A DNA stretch of 64,000 nt from Pseudomonadota bacterium. Lineage in GTDB: Archaea; Thermoplasmatota; SW-10-69-26; JACQPN01; JAJPHT01. Each line of letters opens with the position of its first letter. Position 1 is the stretch's first letter. The notes below the pieces were generated by a model that saw only the letters and a list, made by a program, of their open reading frames with translations, was not told the DNA's origin and did not search any database. The translations under genes were made by a program, and so were the position numbers. Location of the stretch: assembly GCA_021325135.1 (NCBI GenBank), contig JAJPHT010000026.1:56094-120093 (forward strand), read 5' to 3'. This document shows, one piece after another, positions 30,527 through 39,105 of this stretch.

Positions 30527-31162
30527 ATGGCGTTCCAGCTTCCGAACCTTCCCTACGCGACCGACGCCCTGGAGCCGTCCATCGACAAGATGACCATGGA
30601 GATCCACCACGGCCGCCACCACAAGGCCTACGTGGACAACCTCAACAAGGCGCTCGAAGGCAAGCCCGACTGGGAGAAGAAGGGCCTCGACGCGATCCTC
30701 GCCGACCTCAACGCCGTTCCGCAGGACGTCCGCATGGCGGTGCGCAACAACGGCGGCGGCCACTGGAACCACAGCCTCTTCTGGCAGATCATGGCGCCCA
30801 AGGGGAACGGCGGGCACGCCAGCAGCGAGCTGGCCCGCGCCATCGACGCGGACCTGGGCGGCATGGACAAGATGAAGGCCGCCGTGAACGACGCGGGCGT
30901 CAAGCGCTTCGGCAGCGGCTGGAGCTGGATCGTCCTGGGCAACGACGGCAAGCTCCACGTCACGAGCACGCCCAACCAGGACAACCCGCTCATGAAGGGC
31001 GTCGTCGAGGTCACGGGCCACCCCATCCTCGGCGTCGACGTCTGGGAGCACGCGTACTACCTGAAGTACCAGAACAAGCGCGCCGACTACCTCGCCGCCT
31101 GGTGGGACGTCGTCAACTGGGGCAAGGTCTCCGAGCTCTACGCGCAGGCCAAGAAGCACTAA
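30527..31162 (+). CDS. sod: Superoxide dismutase, Fe/Mn family, probably Mn type
   Basis: Dismutates superoxide to oxygen and peroxide. The 211-residue enzyme has metal ligands H27, H82, D171 and H175, in MEIHHGRHH, GGGHWNHSLFW and DVWEHAYYLKY. Gly residues before H82 and the Gln at 151 (PNQDNPL) are the pattern of Mn enzymes. ATG 30527 is the start. It implies exposure to oxygen. A clear terminator follows the stop. Confidence 0.95.
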   Translation: MAFQLPNLPYATDALEPSIDKMTMEIHHGRHHKAYVDNLNKALEGKPDWEKKGLDAILADLNAVPQDVRMAVRNNGGGHWNHSLFWQIMAPKGNGGHASSELARAIDADLGGMDKMKAAVNDAGVKRFGSGWSWIVLGNDGKLHVTSTPNQDNPLMKGVVEVTGHPILGVDVWEHAYYLKYQNKRADYLAAWWDVVNWGKVSELYAQAKKH

Positions 31163-31171
31163 GAAAAGACC

Positions 31172-31206
31172 GGCGGCCGATCAAGGCCGCCGTGACGTCT
31201 CTTTTT
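31172..31206 (+). terminator. Terminator after SOD
   Basis: GGCGGCC-GATCAA-GGCCGCC stem (31172-31191) followed by TGACGTCTC and TTTTT at 31202-31206. The T run overlaps the stop of the convergent gene. Confidence 0.7.
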
Positions 31207-31498
31207 AGGCCGCCAGGATCGGGTACGTCGTGCTGTAGCACGGGTGGCCGCCGATCTCGTGGTCGACGACGGCGCAGATGACGCCGTCGTAGTAGATCAG
31301 CTCGCCGTCGACGTAGTTGATGGTGGGCTGGGCGACGACGATGATGCCCTGCGCGGTGTCGTAGACGGCGCACTCGCCGCGGTGGACGGCGTCGGGCTGG
31401 GTGCGGTCGCAGATGCTCACGGAGCCCTGCGCGGACGCCAGGGGAAGGGCGGCGAGCACGAGCAGCAGCGAGGCGGCGAGGGGGACGATGGTCTTCAT
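31205..31498 (-). CDS. Small secreted paired-cysteine protein
   Basis: 97 residues from ATG 31498: signal peptide 1-23 (LASAQ), then a mature chain of about 74 residues with four cysteines in two pairs (SICDRTQPDAVHRGEC and GVICAVVDHEIGGHPC). The leader contains a CCGGAGCC/GGCTCCGG hairpin just before a GGAGG, the same arrangement as in the ten-cysteine array at 54.7-57.2 kb though the bases differ. Convergent with SOD. Function unknown. Confidence 0.65.
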   Translation of the reverse strand: MKTIVPLAASLLLVLAALPLASAQGSVSICDRTQPDAVHRGECAVYDTAQGIIVVAQPTINYVDGELIYYDGVICAVVDHEIGGHPCYSTTYPILAA

Positions 31499-31595
31499 GG
31501 TGGGGAACCTCCGGAGCCAACGGCTCCGGCCCGCTGGAGCCCGCTGGCAGGCGATGAAGACTTCGCCCTAGCAGTTACTGAAGTGCGCGCAAGCG

Positions 31596-33401
31596 TTAGC
31601 GTGGAACCTTGCGCGCGCGGCCCAGCGCGGCGCCCATCGCGCACGCGGCGCCGATGGCCAAGGCGCCCACGAGGAGGGGCGAGGCGTTGACGACGCCCAG
31701 GAGGCGCGTCGCGCCGGACTGCGGCACGAAGAAGCCGCCCTCGGGCACGAACGCCGCGTGGGCGCGCATCGCGGCGGGCACGTCGACGACGCGCTCCGTG
31801 CGCACGGTGATGGCGCCGTCCACGGCGTAGGTCGTGCCGGGCATGACGCCGTTGGGCCGCGCGCGCAGCGCGTAGGCGCCGGGCGCCACGGCGTGCGCGA
31901 GGTGCAGGTGCCCCGCGGCGTCCTGGTCAAAGGGGAAGGAGCCCTCGGGGCCGTCCAGCTCGGCGCTGAACGCGCCGGCCGAGCCCGAGGCGTTGAGCCA
32001 CAGGTCCGCCGCGACGCCGCCCTGCGGCACCGTGACGGGAAGGACGATCTCGCTGGCGGGCGGCAGCTTCGCCGCGCCGTCGTCGGCGAGCACGAGCCCC
32101 GCCGCGGCGAGCACGGTGCCCGACGCGTGGACGGGAAGCTGCGTCTCGACGACCACCAGGCGGCGCCCCTCCTCGCTCGCGCGCGCCGCGTCCAGCGCGG
32201 CCGCCACGTCGAGCATGCCGTAGCCCGTGCCCGAGTCGGGACCCGCGGGGCCCATGTCGCGCGCGCTGCCGGTGAGGATCGCCGCGACGCTGGCGGGCGT
32301 GAGCGCCGGGTGCGCGTCGAGCAGGAGCGCGGCCGCCGCGGCGACCTGCGGCGCGGCCATGCTCGTGCCGTTCATGACCGTGTAGTAGCGGGCCTCGGCG
32401 CTGGACGCGCCCGAGAAGGTGGCCGCGTTGGCGCGCGCGCTCTCGATGGCCGTGCCGGGCGCCGCGAGATCGGGCTTCACCCACGCGAGCGCGCGGCCCC
32501 CGGCATCCGTCGCCGGCCCGCGGCTGCTGTACGGCTCCGCCTGGCCCGAAGGAGAGCCCGCCGCCACCGTGAGCACGTTGGGGTTCGTCGCCTCGGTCGT
32601 CAGCGTCGCATCGCCATCGCGCCCCCGGTTCCCCGCGCTGAACACCACCACGAGCCCATCCGCCACGAGCCCATCCGACGCCCGGATCACCGGATCGTCC
32701 GCATCGTAATGCGCATCCGGCTTCTCGCGCCCCCACGAATTGCTCACCACCCGGATGTCGTACTGGGCGTGGTGCTCGTGGATCCAGGCGAAGGCGCGCA
32801 CCGCCGTCGTCGTCGTGAAGGAGGAGCTGATGTCCACCGCGACGAGCTTCGCGCCGGGAGCCAGGCCGTGCAGGCGGCCGTTCTGGCTCTGCGCGCCGCT
32901 CCCCGCCACGATGCCCGCGACGTGCGTGCCGTGGCCGTCGGAGTCGCCGCGCCCCGCGTCCACGCTGCCGTCCGCCTCGATGCGCACCGAGGCCGCCACG
33001 CGCCCCGCGAAGCCCGGGTGCTGCGCGTCAAGGCCCGAGTCCACCAGGGCCACGGTCACGTTGCGGCCCGTGGGCCAGTCCGTGGCGCCCGCGGGAGGGT
33101 CCGCGTGGTCGATGGCGCGGGCGCGGTCCAGGAGGAGCGTCACCGGCTCGTCGCGGTAGACGCCCGCGACGCCGGGCAGCGAGCGCAGCGCGTCCAGGGC
33201 CGAGGCGGGGCCTTCGAGGAGCGCCACGCGAGCGAAGGGGAAGGCCTCGACGACGCGCGCCGGCCCGAAGCTTGACCCCACCGCGGGGGGCGCGTCGTCG
33301 AAGCTCACCAGGCGCCGCTCCGTCCCCTCGGCCGTGGCCGCCGGCAGGAGGACCGGGGCGACGAGCAAGAGCGCGAATCCGAGGAGGACGGCGCGGCGCA
33401 C
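31596..33401 (-). CDS. Secreted subtilisin-like serine protease, membrane-anchored C-terminus
   Basis: 601 residues from GTG 33401. Signal peptide 1-24, an I9-like propeptide (about 28-90), then the S8 catalytic domain with D121 (VALVDSGLD), H157 (DGHGTHVAG), N258 (FSAGN) and S347 (NGTSMAAP). A beta-rich domain follows (about 420-555) and a C-terminal helix (LVGALAIGAACAMGAALG) with basic end that would anchor the enzyme in the membrane, facing out. Likely degrades external protein or matures surface proteins. A TATA-like CTTGAT lies 28 bases upstream, consistent with a leaderless mRNA. Confidence 0.93.
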   Translation of the reverse strand: MRRAVLLGFALLLVAPVLLPAATAEGTERRLVSFDDAPPAVGSSFGPARVVEAFPFARVALLEGPASALDALRSLPGVAGVYRDEPVTLLLDRARAIDHADPPAGATDWPTGRNVTVALVDSGLDAQHPGFAGRVAASVRIEADGSVDAGRGDSDGHGTHVAGIVAGSGAQSQNGRLHGLAPGAKLVAVDISSSFTTTTAVRAFAWIHEHHAQYDIRVVSNSWGREKPDAHYDADDPVIRASDGLVADGLVVVFSAGNRGRDGDATLTTEATNPNVLTVAAGSPSGQAEPYSSRGPATDAGGRALAWVKPDLAAPGTAIESARANAATFSGASSAEARYYTVMNGTSMAAPQVAAAAALLLDAHPALTPASVAAILTGSARDMGPAGPDSGTGYGMLDVAAALDAARASEEGRRLVVVETQLPVHASGTVLAAAGLVLADDGAAKLPPASEIVLPVTVPQGGVAADLWLNASGSAGAFSAELDGPEGSFPFDQDAAGHLHLAHAVAPGAYALRARPNGVMPGTTYAVDGAITVRTERVVDVPAAMRAHAAFVPEGGFFVPQSGATRLLGVVNASPLLVGALAIGAACAMGAALGRARKVPR

Positions 33402-33571
33402 GCTCCGTGTCTCTGCACGGACCGGCCATCAAGCGCCACGGCTGGCGCCCCGGGGACGCTGGCGCGTGGGCGTTTCGGCCAAGGGGGACCAGGGGACCTG
33501 GGCCCCTGGGGCCCAGGGGTTTTGTCGACTCCCTGGCATCGTATTCCCTGCGCCGCAGCGCGGTGACATGA
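33402..33571. other. Non-coding spacer upstream of the composite repeat
   Basis: No gene. It holds the subtilase promoter and a CCTGGGCCC-CTG-GGGCCCAGG hairpin (33497-33517) followed by TTTT, which would stop plus-strand transcription. A CGCCGCAGCGCG tag at about 33550-33562 recurs beside other copies of the palindrome family. Confidence 0.6.
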
Positions 33572-33888
33572 GGGGGTTTCAGGGCGAAGCCCCCTGACGT
33601 GAAGGGAAAGCCTGGCAGACAACCCAGACTTCAGGGGGCTGTGCCCAGCACCGCGCACGTAGGCCATCGCGAGTGGCGGGCGACTTGAGGAAGCGCCCTC
33701 GTGGGTTCGCTCCGCCAAGGGATTTGCCTCCAGAAAAGGCGGGACTCCGCGCAACGAGGGACCACGCCACCGTGCAGGGACCTCAAAAAATCCCTTGCGT
33801 GGGCGATGCTGGGCACAGCCCCCTGGTGCTAGGTCGTCGGATCGGGAGAACGAGACGTCAGGGGGGCGAGCCCCCCTGAAACCCCCCG
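33572..33888. repeat. Composite palindromic repeat, copy 3 (two units inverted around a 160-base core)
   Basis: The left unit begins GGGGGTTTCAGGGCGAAG with CCCCCTGACGTGAAG and ends in a partial second arm CAGGGGGCTGTGCCCAGC (33632-33649). That 18-mer recurs as a perfect reverse complement at 33808-33825, followed by a right unit GACGTCAGGGGGGCGAGC ending GAAACCCCCC. The similarity of the two halves continues imperfectly inward for about 14 bases. The core contains a further CAAGGGATTT/AAATCCCTTG pair. No gene lies within. Confidence 0.8.
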
Positions 33889-33928
33889 GTTTGCGCGCGC
33901 AATACGCGAAGCAGGGGGCCGGCGTTTC

Positions 33929-35836
33929 TTACGAGGACGTCTGATAGCTTCCCGTCAGCGTCCAGGCGTTGCCGCCCGTGTCCGAGGGCGCCGAGACGGG
34001 CGTGCCCGCCGGGGGCTGCACCGGGAGCGGGCCCGTGGGGCCGTCGGCCGAGTAGCCGCCCTGGTCGCTGTGGACGATCTCCACGGTCCAGACGCCGCCC
34101 GTCGCGCCGTCGACCTTCACGTCGACCGTGCCCTTGCCGTCGGCGCCGTTCTTGGCCGTGGCCATGCCGACCATGGTGCCGTTGGGCGCGATGACGTGGA
34201 CGGCGTAGCCGTCGGGCGTCGACGAGTAGCCGGTGGGCGCGGGGGCGTCGGTCCAGGCCAGCTTGACCTCGAAGGCGCCCGTCGCGTTGTCGGGGAGCGT
34301 GAACGTCTGCGTGGCGTTCGCCTTGGGGGCGGTGGTGCCCTTGGCGTCGGGGAGCGCGTGCGTCACCAGCGAGGCCGCCGAGAGGGGCTCGCTGCCGCCC
34401 GCGCTGCTCGTGACCTTCTGGACCGGGACCGCGCTGCCCGCGAGGACGAGGGCGGGGATGGCCAGGAGGATGAGCAGGGCGGCGACGAGGCCCATGGGGA
34501 GGCGGCGGCGCGGCGCGGGCTCCGAGGGGGCCTCGCGCGTCTTGCGCGTGACGATCCAGTTGTAGATGAGGAACGCGCCCGCGCTGGCGAAGCCGATGCT
34601 GGCCATGATGGCCCAGTAGAGCTCGGGGCGGCCCAGCTCGACGCCGAACTTGGCGTAGAGGTCGCCGCCCACCTTGGCGCCCAGGAACTGGCCCACGCCG
34701 ATGGGGATGAAGCCGTAGCCCAGGAAGGTGCTGACCTTCTCGGAGGGCGCGATGCGGGAGACGTAGGCGAGCCACGCGGGGTAGGTGATCAGCTCGCCGA
34801 TGCTGTAGACGACGACGCCGCTTGCGAAGAGGAGGCTCGTGCCGGTGAAGCCGATCATGATCAGGCCCACGGCGTAGACGAGGACGCCGGTGGCGATGAG
34901 GGTGAGGGGCTTGAAGCGCGTCGCCAGGGGCGCGATGAGGGGCGCGCCCACGACGATGACCAGCGGGTTGAGCGTCTGGAGGTAGAGCTCGTTGAACCAC
35001 GAGGGCATCCGGTGGAAGTCGTCCATGTAGGCGGGCAGGAACGAGAGCACCAGGCCGTACATGAACCAGAAGCCGGCGTAGATCGCCATGAGCACGAGGA
35101 AGCTCGGGTAGTGGCGCACCTCGCCGAGGACCTTCATGCTCTCGCCGAAGCTCTTGTCCTTCTGCGGCGCGCGCAGGTTGCGGTAGACGAAGAGCGCGAC
35201 GAGGACGTTGAGGGCGACCAAGGCCGCGGAGACGGCGAAGGTGAGGTGCCAGAGGCGCGTGTCGCCCTGGTTGCCCCAGCCGAGGATCGTGCCCGCCAGC
35301 GCGATGCCCAGGGGGAAGATCAGCGCGCCCAGGTTGATGCACGCGTAGTAGATGGAGAACGCGAGGCTGCGCTTCTCGTCGCTGGAGGTCTGCGTGACGA
35401 TGGAGGCGGGGATGGGCTTGAAGATGCCCGCGCCCACGCCGATGAGGAGGACGTAGGCCACGACCATCCAGGGGACGCTGGTGAGGAAGCTCGTCGTGTA
35501 GCCCGCCGCGAGGAGGACGAAGACGAGGACGAGGCTGGAGCGGTAGCCGAAGCGCTCCGTGAAGGGGGACGCCACGACGGGGACCGCGTAGAGGAGCAGG
35601 AAGAGCAGCGCGCCGAAGGTGGCGGCCAGGGAGGTGGCGGCGACCGCGGTCATGCCGGCGCCCTGGAAGACGCTGCGCATGAACACGGTGGAGACGGCGG
35701 CGAAGGAGTAGTACGCGCCGCGCTCCAAGAGCTCGATGCCGTTCACGACCCAGAAGGTCTTGGGGAAGGCGAAGGCCGACCGCATGCGGTCCTTCGTGGA
35801 GGGCTTCGCGTCGGGAGTGGCAGCCGGGCTCGACAC
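33929..35836 (-). CDS. POT-family (proton-coupled peptide) transporter with C-terminal external domain
   Basis: About 635 residues. The N-terminal 450 residues form a major-facilitator fold with POT signatures: ELLERGAYYSF at helix 1, GVGAGIFKPIPASIVTQT, and SIYYACINLGALIFPLGIAL. It probably imports di- and tripeptides with protons. An extra helix (about 450-470) leads to a 160-residue external beta-rich domain with sequons (NATQTF, NATGAF, NGTMVG), absent from typical POT proteins. Starts GTG 35836 or 35848, 20-32 bases after a TTTTAA box (35865-35870). The external domain may capture peptide released by the neighbouring subtilase. Confidence 0.82.
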   Translation of the reverse strand: MSSPAATPDAKPSTKDRMRSAFAFPKTFWVVNGIELLERGAYYSFAAVSTVFMRSVFQGAGMTAVAATSLAATFGALLFLLLYAVPVVASPFTERFGYRSSLVLVFVLLAAGYTTSFLTSVPWMVVAYVLLIGVGAGIFKPIPASIVTQTSSDEKRSLAFSIYYACINLGALIFPLGIALAGTILGWGNQGDTRLWHLTFAVSAALVALNVLVALFVYRNLRAPQKDKSFGESMKVLGEVRHYPSFLVLMAIYAGFWFMYGLVLSFLPAYMDDFHRMPSWFNELYLQTLNPLVIVVGAPLIAPLATRFKPLTLIATGVLVYAVGLIMIGFTGTSLLFASGVVVYSIGELITYPAWLAYVSRIAPSEKVSTFLGYGFIPIGVGQFLGAKVGGDLYAKFGVELGRPELYWAIMASIGFASAGAFLIYNWIVTRKTREAPSEPAPRRRLPMGLVAALLILLAIPALVLAGSAVPVQKVTSSAGGSEPLSAASLVTHALPDAKGTTAPKANATQTFTLPDNATGAFEVKLAWTDAPAPTGYSSTPDGYAVHVIAPNGTMVGMATAKNGADGKGTVDVKVDGATGGVWTVEIVHSDQGGYSADGPTGPLPVQPPAGTPVSAPSDTGGNAWTLTGSYQTSS

Positions 35837-35913
35837 GGGGATCAGCACGAACCTCGCGGGGGACTTAAAAGGGCTTCTTGGCCAAGCCTTGATCAAGGCA
35901 CGCCCCCGATTGG

Positions 35914-36204
35914 TTGAAGAGGGGCCCCCCGGATGCGCGGCGCGTGCTCCAGAAGCTGCGCTCGCGCCACAGCATCGACCTCCCCGCCGAGACGTGGGGC
36001 CGCCGACGCCCGACGCTGGCCATCCTGGGCCTCATCGCCGTCGTCTTCCTCATCGTGCCCTTCCTCATCGCCCTCCTCTCGGGCTTCTACGACGGGGGCG
36101 TCCAAGTCTCCCGCGCCGAGGGCATCGCCGCCGGCGTGGGCCTCCTGCTGCTGGTCCTCATCGTCGCGGGCCTGCGCGGGAAGCCGGGCTGGAACAGGAA
36201 GTAA
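35914..36204 (+). CDS. Small two-helix membrane protein
   Basis: 96 residues from TTG 35914 (GTG 35944 is also possible). A basic N-terminus (KLRSRHSIDL) is followed by helices near 36-56 (LAILGLIAVVFLIVPFLIAL) and 71-88 (GVGLLLLVLIVAG). Divergent from the POT transporter. No family recognised. Confidence 0.55.
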   Translation: MKRGPPDARRVLQKLRSRHSIDLPAETWGRRRPTLAILGLIAVVFLIVPFLIALLSGFYDGGVQVSRAEGIAAGVGLLLLVLIVAGLRGKPGWNRK

Positions 36205-36331
36205 CCGCGCTCCAGCCACCATCGGCAGATTCAACGTTCTGTCCCCGGGCGCGCGGCCCCAGGGAATTCACGGTTTTGCTCGCATAGGATGATGATATCG
36301 CCCCGGATTTTTCCGGCGGCGTGATCCCCCC

Positions 36332-37117
36332 ATGCGTCTCCGATCCCTTCTCCTCCTGGCCCTCCTCCTGAGCGCGCTCGCCGCGTGGGTCCCCGCGCCC
36401 GCCGACGCCGGCTGCACCGTCCCCTTCGTCTTCACCGGGAGCGGTCCTCTCCCGCCCGCCGGGGTGTTCGCCAGCAGCACCGCGGCCGACGCGTGCCAGA
36501 ACGTCACCCTCTCCTCCGTGGACGCGAAGGTGGTCGCCACCCACTGCGACGCCGCCGTCGACGTCGCCCTTGCCACGGCGTGCGCGGCGCTCAGCGTCGC
36601 GGCCACGGTGCCCGTGGGCGGCACCCCCTCGGTGACCGAGGTGGCCATCGCCAACGCGTGCGTCTCCGAGGCCGTGACCACGCCGCCGCAGTCGGTCTGC
36701 ACGTCCACCATCGTGCCCTCCGTCGCCCTGCCCCCCGCCGGGTTCATCACCCTCGCGGACGTGGGCACCGGCCTCCAGGTCGTCACCGGCTACGACCCGG
36801 CCGACTGGTCCTGCGGCGTCGTCTCGGCCGCGCCAACGCCCATCGCAAGCTGCGTCCCCCTCCAGGGCTCGCCGACGTGCACGGAGCTCGTCGTCTACGC
36901 GCAGTCGCTGGGCCCCAGCGGCGCGGTCCACGGCCGCGGCTCGTGCGCAGGGGCCGGGCTCCCCGAGGTCCAGACCGGCGACGCCATCGGCGCGGGCCAG
37001 TTCGGCGTCTTCTACGCGCCCCAGGGCCCCGCCACGGAGATCCGCTGCGAGGCGCGCGGCGTCTTCGGCAGCCCCACCCCCTCGCCCCCCTACAGCGTGA
37101 CGTGCGCCACCGCGTGA
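36332..37117 (+). CDS. Secreted cysteine-rich protein
   Basis: 261 residues from ATG 36332. Signal peptide 1-26 (APADAG), then about fourteen cysteines spread in pairs along a Val/Ala/Thr-rich chain. The composition and PPAGF/SPTCTELV segments recall the ten-cysteine array proteins without clear alignment. An imperfect palindrome (CCGGATTTTTCCGG, 36304-36317) lies in the promoter region. No family recognised. Confidence 0.65.
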   Translation: MRLRSLLLLALLLSALAAWVPAPADAGCTVPFVFTGSGPLPPAGVFASSTAADACQNVTLSSVDAKVVATHCDAAVDVALATACAALSVAATVPVGGTPSVTEVAIANACVSEAVTTPPQSVCTSTIVPSVALPPAGFITLADVGTGLQVVTGYDPADWSCGVVSAAPTPIASCVPLQGSPTCTELVVYAQSLGPSGAVHGRGSCAGAGLPEVQTGDAIGAGQFGVFYAPQGPATEIRCEARGVFGSPTPSPPYSVTCATA

Positions 37118-37212
37118 GCCCGGCTCCCGGCCTCGGCAGGAGCGGGCGGCGCCAAGCCCCTGCCGAGGCGCAAGGTTTCTGCCTGCCAGCCGCCCTCCGG
37201 CGGCCGGTTCCC

Positions 37213-37608
37213 ATGGCGATCGCCACCGCGACGACGGCCCAGAAGCCGATGACCCTCTTCCAGGAGTTCCGCGCCTTCCTCGACAAGTACGGCGTCGTGG
37301 GCCTGGCCATCGCATTCGTCATCGGCGCCGCGCTCACGACCCTGGTGAAGGCCGTCGTCAACGACGTGCTCATGCCCATCGTGGGCCTCGTGACGCCCGC
37401 GGGCGGCTGGGAGAAGGCCGTCCTCTACGTCCCGCCCCTCCCCGCCGGCGCCGACCCCAGCGCGCCCGGCTTCGTCGTGCCCGCGCACACGCTGGCCATC
37501 GCGTGGGGCGACCTCCTCTCCAACGCGATCAACTTCGTCATCATCGCGGCGTTCGTCTTCCTCGTGGCGAAGTACCTCCTGCGCCAGAGGGAAGTGGGGA
37601 AGATCTGA
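37213..37608 (+). CDS. mscL: Large-conductance mechanosensitive channel
   Basis: 131 residues, usual for MscL. Helix 1 carries the family segment VVGLAIAFVIGAALTTLVKA and the conserved NDVLMPIVGL; a periplasmic-type loop follows and helix 2 (FVIIAAFVFLVAKYLL) ends in a short basic tail. It opens under membrane tension to release solutes after osmotic downshift. ATG 37213. Convergent with the MATE gene 17 bases away. Confidence 0.93.
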   Translation: MAIATATTAQKPMTLFQEFRAFLDKYGVVGLAIAFVIGAALTTLVKAVVNDVLMPIVGLVTPAGGWEKAVLYVPPLPAGADPSAPGFVVPAHTLAIAWGDLLSNAINFVIIAAFVFLVAKYLLRQREVGKI

Positions 37609-37625
37609 GGCGGGGGCGCGGGGCC

Positions 37626-39047
37626 TCACACCTTCATCGTCTTCCACCTGCCCTGGCCGAAGCGCGCCGTCGTGACGGCCGCGCGCAGGTAGTATTCCAC
37701 GAGGTAGCCCGCCCAGATGCCCGTCATGCCCATCCCCAGGTGGAGGCCGAGGTACCACGCGACGGGGAGGCGCACGAGCCAGAGGCCCGCGAAGCTCACC
37801 ATGAGGGGCCAGCGCGTGTCGCCTGCGCCGCGCAGCGCGCCCGCGGCGGTGAAGTGGAACGCGATGGCGGGCATGGCGAAGACGAGGACGTGGATCCACG
37901 TGACGGAGAGGCGCAGCGCGTCGGGGTCCGAGGTGAAGAGGCCCGCCATCTGGGGCGCGAAGACGAACATGGGAATGCTTAGCGCCACCATGCACGCGAG
38001 GCCCATGACGGTCGCGACCCAGCCGTTGGCCTCCGCCTCCTCGGGGCTGCCGCGGCCGAGGCCTTGGCCCACGAGGGCGGAGGCCGCGGCGGCGAAGCCG
38101 AAGCCCGGCATGAAGGCGAAGCTCTGCACGCGCAAACCGATCTGGTGCGCGGCGAGGGAGGCGGCGCCCAGGTGCACGATGAGGAGGAGGTACGCCAGGA
38201 AGCCGACGTTAAGGAGGAGCTGCTCCAGGAACGCGGGGCCGCCCACGCGGACGACGCGGCGCGCCGTGTCGGGGAGGCGCAGGTCCCGCGTCGCGAGGCG
38301 CACCGGCCGCCGGCCGCGCAGGAGGAGGACGAGGAAGATCGCGCCGCCCACGGTGTAGGAGGCCGACGTCGCGACGGCGGCGCCCACGAGGCCCAGCGCG
38401 GGGAAGCCCCAGTGGCCGTAGATGAGGAGCCAGTCGAGGCCCAGGTTCACGACGTTGACGCCGATGCCGACGTAGAGGGCGGGCCGCGTGTCGCCCGCGC
38501 CCTGCATGGCGCCCGTCGCGGTGGTCATGACCATGTAGCCCAGGATGCCCCACGCGAGGACGTGCAGCACAAGGCTGCCGTTGGCGACGATGCCCTCGAT
38601 GTCCGCCCCCGTGGAGCCGAACGTCATGAGGCGCAGCAGCGGCGCGTCGAAGAAGTACGTCAGCGCCAGGAGCGGGACGCTCAGCGCGGCGGCCACGAGC
38701 ACGGCCGAGGTCGCGCTACGGTCGCTCTCGGCCTGGTCGCCCGCGCCCACCGCGCGCGCCACGAGGGCGGTGGCGCCCGTCGCGAGGCCCGTGGCCAGCG
38801 TCATGCCCACCATGAAGAGCTGCGTCGCGAAGCCCATGGCGGCCTGCTTCACGACGCCCTGGGACGCGACCATCACGAGGTCCACCGTGAGGGCGAGGCT
38901 CTGGAGAAGGTTCGTGACGACCACGGGCCACGCGATGGCGAGGACCTTCTTCGACGTGGGCAGGTCGGGCCGGACGACGCGGCGCCAGACGGTGCCGAAG
39001 GTGGCCGCGGTCTGGCCCCCCACCGGCGCGCGGCCTGGCGTCGTCAC
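37626..39047 (-). CDS. MATE-family efflux transporter
   Basis: 473 residues with twelve membrane helices in two related halves (AIAWPVVVTNLLQSLALTVD in the first, RVGGPAFLEQLLLNVGFLAY in the second), each with the repeated GAGDTRP/GAGDTRW loop characteristic of the family. It probably exports cationic drugs or metabolites using a Na+ or H+ gradient. GTG 39047 lies 26.5 bases after a CTTAAA box, so the mRNA is leaderless and separate from the upstream ligase gene. Confidence 0.93.
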   Translation of the reverse strand: MTTPGRAPVGGQTAATFGTVWRRVVRPDLPTSKKVLAIAWPVVVTNLLQSLALTVDLVMVASQGVVKQAAMGFATQLFMVGMTLATGLATGATALVARAVGAGDQAESDRSATSAVLVAAALSVPLLALTYFFDAPLLRLMTFGSTGADIEGIVANGSLVLHVLAWGILGYMVMTTATGAMQGAGDTRPALYVGIGVNVVNLGLDWLLIYGHWGFPALGLVGAAVATSASYTVGGAIFLVLLLRGRRPVRLATRDLRLPDTARRVVRVGGPAFLEQLLLNVGFLAYLLLIVHLGAASLAAHQIGLRVQSFAFMPGFGFAAAASALVGQGLGRGSPEEAEANGWVATVMGLACMVALSIPMFVFAPQMAGLFTSDPDALRLSVTWIHVLVFAMPAIAFHFTAAGALRGAGDTRWPLMVSFAGLWLVRLPVAWYLGLHLGMGMTGIWAGYLVEYYLRAAVTTARFGQGRWKTMKV

Positions 39048-39070
39048 GCGCGGGCCATCCGGCTCTCCCC

Positions 39071-39076
39071 TTTAAG
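39071..39076 (-). promoter_or_regulatory. TATA box, leaderless MATE gene
   Basis: CTTAAA on the minus strand, centred 26.5 bases before GTG 39047. Confidence 0.65.
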
Positions 39077-39105
39077 AGTCACGCGAACCCGCCGGTGTGC
39101 CTGGC

